Assembly: GCA_018400615.1 (NCBI GenBank)
Contig: JAGYML010000008.1
Span: 1 to 34,603 of the forward strand
Direction of reading: 5' to 3'
DNA from: a bacterium
Lineage (GTDB): Bacteria; Bacillota_I; Bacilli_A; Izemoplasmatales; Izemoplasmataceae
Length of the DNA: 34,603 nt
The notes beneath the pieces were generated by a model that did not search any database, was not told the DNA's origin, and saw nothing but the letters and a program-made list of their open reading frames with translations. Below, piece after piece: positions 30,576-34,603 of the stretch. A program made the position numbers and the translations under genes. Position 1 is the first letter of the stretch, and each line of letters begins with the position of its first letter.

Positions 30576-31631
30576 ATGATTGATATTAGCTCATTTACTG
30601 ATAGGCACATTCAAAACATAAAAAACAAATATCCCAGTTTAGATCAATTCATCATCGAAAGGACTATTTTTGCTTTTGGACTCTTGGAAGCTTTGGCTAG
30701 AGTGAATACACCATTTGTGTTCAAAGGGGGCACTGCACTCATACTATTGCTTGAAAAACCCTATAGATTATCAACAGATATTGATATAGTGGTTGAACCG
30801 ACAATGGATATCCATGAATATTTGGATGAAGCGGCAAGAATATTTCCGTTTATTCGCATGGAAACTCAAGTTAGAAAAGGAAAAAACAATATTATTAAAA
30901 AACATTTTAGATTCTATTATCAATCCCCTTCAACAGATAATGAAGTTCCCATACTATTGGATGTTTTATATGAAAAACATGGTTATTCTAAAGTCATTGA
31001 AAAAGAGATAAAAAATGAGTTGCTTTTAACAACCGGAATACCAACTAAGGTGTATGTACCTTCAATTGAATCCATATTAGGTGATAAATAAACAGCATTT
31101 GCTCCAAATACCACAGGAATAGAATATGAGTATACAAATAAAAATGGGGTATTGGTTACGAAACATTTGGAGGTCATAAAGCAATTTCTAGATGTAGCCA
31201 AGTTGATTGAGTGTGCCAACAATTTCAAAGAAATTAGTGATACCTATTCTGAAGTTGTAAGCCATGAAATTGCTTATAGAGGATTTTCCATTAAGAAAGA
31301 AGATGCGTTAATAGATACTTTTAATATGGCTTTATCCATTTTATCTAGAGGGAGTATTCATAAACAAGATTTCTATTATCTGCTAAGTGGTATTAGAAGA
31401 ATCAAAAATCATGTGTATGGCATCAAAGTCAATGTTGAAACAATGCCACAATATGCAGCAAGTGTCATGTTGATGACTGCAAAGCTTCTGACAAATACAA
31501 AACATATTGATATCACCGAGAACAACTTAATCAAAGTCAGAGAATTTAAAAGCGTTAATCGTCTCAAAAAGATTGATTCTGATACATTTGATGTTGCTGT
31601 AACAGCATTAAAATTACTGAACTATGTATGA
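30576..31631 (+). pseudogene. AbiEii/AbiGii-type nucleotidyltransferase toxin gene, interrupted by in-frame TAA at 31089-31091
   Basis: FVFKGGTALILLLEKPYRLSTDIDIVV (GGT...DxD MNT fold), 'VPSIESILGDK*TAFAPNTTGIEYEYTNKNGVLVTKHLEVIKQFLDVAKLIE' continuous in one frame on both sides of the stop. Confidence 0.8.
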
Positions 31632-31682
31632 TTGTTCTTTTTATCAAGGGAACTAATTTTTATGAGAAGGTTATTAAATAGC

Positions 31683-31874
31683 AATATAGGATATTGATGA
31701 GTTCAAACTTGAAGATGTTTACCGGATCGATGCTGTTGCGGCCGATATCCGAATAAAGCTACGCCGTGGTTTCATAGATTAAGTCAAAGTCCATGTGCTT
31801 CTCAATGATACGCAGTAGGTGATCATCGGGGACAATGTCATCCATCGTCATCATGATATAGTCACTTTGGTTGC
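31683..31874 (-). mobile_element. remnant of IS1182-type transposase N-terminus
   Basis: minus-strand translation NQSDYIMMTMDDIVPDDHLLRIIEKHMDFDLIYETTA*LYSDIGRNSIDPVNIFKFELINIL; internal TAG, truncated 3' part. Confidence 0.75.
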
Positions 31875-32307
31875 ATTACTTTATCATCATACAAACCACA
31901 TCCTTTTCTTACCTATATTATTCAGTTTTTCAAGATGGAAAATTCCCTGAATAGTCGTTATGTAGCAAAGTTTTCCACAGGAAAATGTTACCGAAAAAAA
32001 AAGTATCCCCCAGCCAAGGAGGAGACTTTGTCAACAGTTTACGCGGATTCCCTTAGGGACACCGTTTTGTATATATGAGGCAGTGCATAATATTTCAAAT
32101 GATTCACAGGAATGACATATCCGCTATTTTAAAATATCCAAAATGCATTTATGATAAATCATGTAAGGGTGTTTGCTCTGAAAATAACCAAAAATAGGGA
32201 TAGCTTCATTCTTCAGAAAGAAGAGGGAGTATACGAATACACCTTTACATAAAATGATTCACGGAGTCATGGATTCGTTTATAAAAACTGTTAAGGGGGC
32301 GGAACAT

Positions 32308-32757
32308 TTGAAAAAATTATTGTCAATCTTTATTTTGGTTCTCATCACAGGGATTATGCTCACTGGGTGCGATGAATCTTTTACTTATGAATCATTCAAT
32401 TACAAGGTTGAGACAATGGAGGCCCGTTTCAACGGCCAGGTTGTCCTGGATACATCAACCATGGATGATGAAGAGTCATCTGGTATACTCGATGATGTTA
32501 ATGAATACCTCAGTGACGTTGAAATCATCACAAACGCCGATTCCAAATATGGCCTAGATGGTGGACACTGGTTTCTCACCTTCACTACAGAAGATGGTCA
32601 GACCCTAAATTTCGGAGTATCTTATGATCAACTCTCAGATGATGTACGAGGCATCCCCATTACATTGGATGGAGAAGACGTCGGACATCTTGAAGATGAG
32701 GACTATACAGGCCTTCTTGATGCGTTCGATGCGGATTCCTACATACCAGAATACTGA
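32308..32757 (+). CDS. putative lipoprotein
   Basis: LKKLLSIFILVLITGIMLTGC lipobox; TTG start at 32308 after AAGGGGG (track ATG at 32254 lacks an RBS). Confidence 0.7.
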   Translation: MKKLLSIFILVLITGIMLTGCDESFTYESFNYKVETMEARFNGQVVLDTSTMDDEESSGILDDVNEYLSDVEIITNADSKYGLDGGHWFLTFTTEDGQTLNFGVSYDQLSDDVRGIPITLDGEDVGHLEDEDYTGLLDAFDADSYIPEY

Positions 32758-32873
32758 GGCATAAAATCAGGAATGAAACTGCGAATTAGAACGTTATAAA
32801 GTCAAAGTATCCCTTTACAAATCGTCTTCTTTCGGTTAAAAATAATATAACCAAGAAGAAGCGAGGATCCCTT

Positions 32874-33407
32874 ATGAGTGATATCGAATTGAAACAGCCT
32901 TCAACAAACTATGAAGAGGCCATTGAATCTTACAAACGGACTTTTTTGAACACAAAGTCGAGCATGGCCGGGTCAGGCAACCTCCGTGACTGTGAAACTG
33001 CGCTGGAATGGATTGAAGGGCTAAAAAAAATGGAAAATTCACTGACGTGCCCTGAAGACAAAGTGCCTTCAAGTCCCTATCTCGCGATTCGTAAAACCGA
33101 TGATGCACTCGTAGGCATCATCGACCTCAGACACCACATCAATCACCCAATACTGAGTGTGTGGGGTGGACATATCGGATACTCGGTGCATCCGGGAGAA
33201 CGTAGAAAAGGCTACGCCAAGTCTATGCTTGGTGAAGTGCTTGAAATCGCCAGAACCCGTGACTTGAACAAGGTCCTCGTGACCTGTGATGCCGATAATA
33301 TTGCGAGCTTAAGAACCATCAAAAGTCAGGGTGGTGTCTTTGAAAACAACGTTTCGACCGATCACGGTGTTGTAAGCAGATTCTGGATAAGTCTGAAAAA
33401 CGAATAA
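32874..33407 (+). CDS. GNAT family N-acetyltransferase
   Basis: 'GHIGYSVHPGERRKGYAKSMLGEVLEIAR', 'VTCDADNIASLRTI'. Confidence 0.9.
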   Translation: MSDIELKQPSTNYEEAIESYKRTFLNTKSSMAGSGNLRDCETALEWIEGLKKMENSLTCPEDKVPSSPYLAIRKTDDALVGIIDLRHHINHPILSVWGGHIGYSVHPGERRKGYAKSMLGEVLEIARTRDLNKVLVTCDADNIASLRTIKSQGGVFENNVSTDHGVVSRFWISLKNE

Positions 33408-33537
33408 TAATTACAATAATGATTCACATTTGCACCCTAAAATTAAATACAACTTCTGAGGGTTTATTTACCTGCCCCTTCGTATTTTTATATTTTCGTC
33501 AATTAACCAACTTTTTGTGCGATAACACAGACCAGAC

Positions 33538-33567
33538 AAAACGGAATCTCTTTTGAGGTTCCGTTTT
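33538..33567 (+). terminator. intrinsic terminator (bidirectional-looking)
   Basis: AAAACGGAATCTC-TTTT-GAGGTTCCGTTTT. Confidence 0.7.
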
Positions 33568-33610
33568 GCATATGACATAACGTCAAAATTCCTGACAAGC
33601 GATTTTTTTC

Positions 33611-33638
33611 TTGAAGTTCATACTTCAGCCTTTATAAT
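33611..33638 (+). promoter_or_regulatory. promoter of GHKL ATPase gene
   Basis: TTGAAG-16 bp-TATAAT; overlaps inverted repeat TGAAGT-TCAT-ACTTCA. Confidence 0.55.
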
Positions 33639-33667
33639 TAAGAGTGAAAATGTAGAAGGAGGCGCCC

Positions 33668-34603
33668 ATGAAAAAAGATGTAATCGAGGCCCCAAGGAAA
33701 GTACTTAGAGATATCAAAAACCCTTTGGCCAAGGACTTCAAGAAATATCTCGCGGAAATCCTTTTGAATGCGGATGATTCATACAAGCGGCTTGATATGG
33801 ATGATTCTGTCAAAACGATAGACATCATTCTTGATAGAACAAACAAGGAAGTCACTGTGGTTGATCGCGCTGAAGGCATGAGCTATGATGATTTAACAAG
33901 AATTTTCGCAGAATATGGTGCGTCATACGCAGGTGGGAGTAACCACGAGGTAAGAGGGCTTTTCGGTCAAGGCGCGAGCGACGTACTTTTTTCAAGCGCA
34001 TCAAGTCACAAAAAAGCGGAAATAAAAAGCATCAAGGATGACCAGTTTCAGGTATGCAAATTCAATTTCAACAAGAAGAAACAGATACAGGTCACAAGGC
34101 CTAAAACCCATTTGAAACAGATCAGAAAGAAATATGACATCGAGAATAACGGAACCATCGTCCTTTTCGGTCTGCCAGAAGAAGTCAAAATACCTCCAAA
34201 AGGTAAAATCAAGGATGCACTTGAGACGTTTTACATGTTTCGCTACATAATGTCCGATCCAAAGCGAAAAGTCATTCTCAAAGACGGTGAGAAGAGCACT
34301 GTCTTGTCTTCAAAGAAATACATGTTAGATAACAAGAAACTTCTGCTTGAAGATAAACCGGTTCAGTTCAAATATGAGGACTATGAGATAAAGGGCAAAC
34401 TCACTCTATATGAAAACAAGAAGAAGGCCACCGACAAGACCGATGTCATCATCACCGATGAACGTAAAGCGGTGTATGACAATACACTCTTTGGCCTTGA
34501 AAAGTTTCCGGGTGCTCAAAACATCTCGGGCGTTTTGAGACTCAATGGCATTTACGCCATTTTGGAAGAAAAACTGAATGATCCCGTCAATCCCTTGCAG
34601 ATT
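33668..34603 (+). CDS. GHKL-type ATPase domain protein (3' truncated by window)
   Basis: Not in ORF track (runs off the end). Frame from ATG 33668: MKKDVIEAPRKVLRDIKNPLAKDFKKYLAEILLNADDSYKRLD...VVDRAEGMSYDDLTRIFAEYGASYAGGSNHEVRGLFGQGASDVLF, matching N-box, G1 and G2 motifs; RBS GAAGGAGG. Confidence 0.75.
   Translation, partial: MKKDVIEAPRKVLRDIKNPLAKDFKKYLAEILLNADDSYKRLDMDDSVKTIDIILDRTNKEVTVVDRAEGMSYDDLTRIFAEYGASYAGGSNHEVRGLFGQGASDVLFSSASSHKKAEIKSIKDDQFQVCKFNFNKKKQIQVTRPKTHLKQIRKKYDIENNGTIVLFGLPEEVKIPPKGKIKDALETFYMFRYIMSDPKRKVILKDGEKSTVLSSKKYMLDNKKLLLEDKPVQFKYEDYEIKGKLTLYENKKKATDKTDVIITDERKAVYDNTLFGLEKFPGAQNISGVLRLNGIYAILEEKLNDPVNPLQI

Noticed and set aside
31089-31091. Programmed recoding/readthrough of UAA in the AbiEii gene
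   Set aside because: UAA is an efficient stop and no downstream stimulatory structure is evident; a nonsense mutation or sequencing error is simpler.

Overview
A 34.6 kb window from a low-GC, Firmicutes-like genome (possibly a Mollicutes relative; taxonomy is inference). UGA is used as a stop. About 29 kb is a dense, mostly plus-strand housekeeping backbone: comEC(3' end)-holA-(rpsT on minus)-TPR regulator-cvfB-like-yebC-MFS, then pgsA-recA-rny-nudix-ymdB-VOC-miaB-ymcA-like-[tail-anchored HeH/SAP-like protein]-mutS-mutL-miaA. A Leloir galactose operon follows (galK-galE-galT-galM), bracketed by two LacI/GalR-family regulators. There are two accessory pockets. (1) 6.7-8.8 kb: an HTH-TPR (RRNPP-like) regulator, a divergent exported protein, and an orphan promoter-terminator pair predicting a ~57-nt transcript. 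(2) 29.2-34.6 kb: an AT-rich island between two paralogous GNAT genes (the first a frameshifted pseudogene). It holds an AbiEi-like gene with a repeat-rich promoter, an AbiEii-type nucleotidyltransferase gene interrupted by one in-frame TAA, an IS1182-type transposase remnant, a lipoprotein and, just beyond, a truncated GHKL-type ATPase. The leads I would follow first are the split AbiE toxin with its operator-like repeats, the candidate small transcript beside the RRNPP-like regulator, the membrane-tethered HeH-repeat protein next to mutSL, and an AATGCATTGA box shared by three otherwise unrelated promoters. No tRNA, rRNA or CRISPR array was recognised. All calls were made by eye from sequence and the ORF track; no database search was run.
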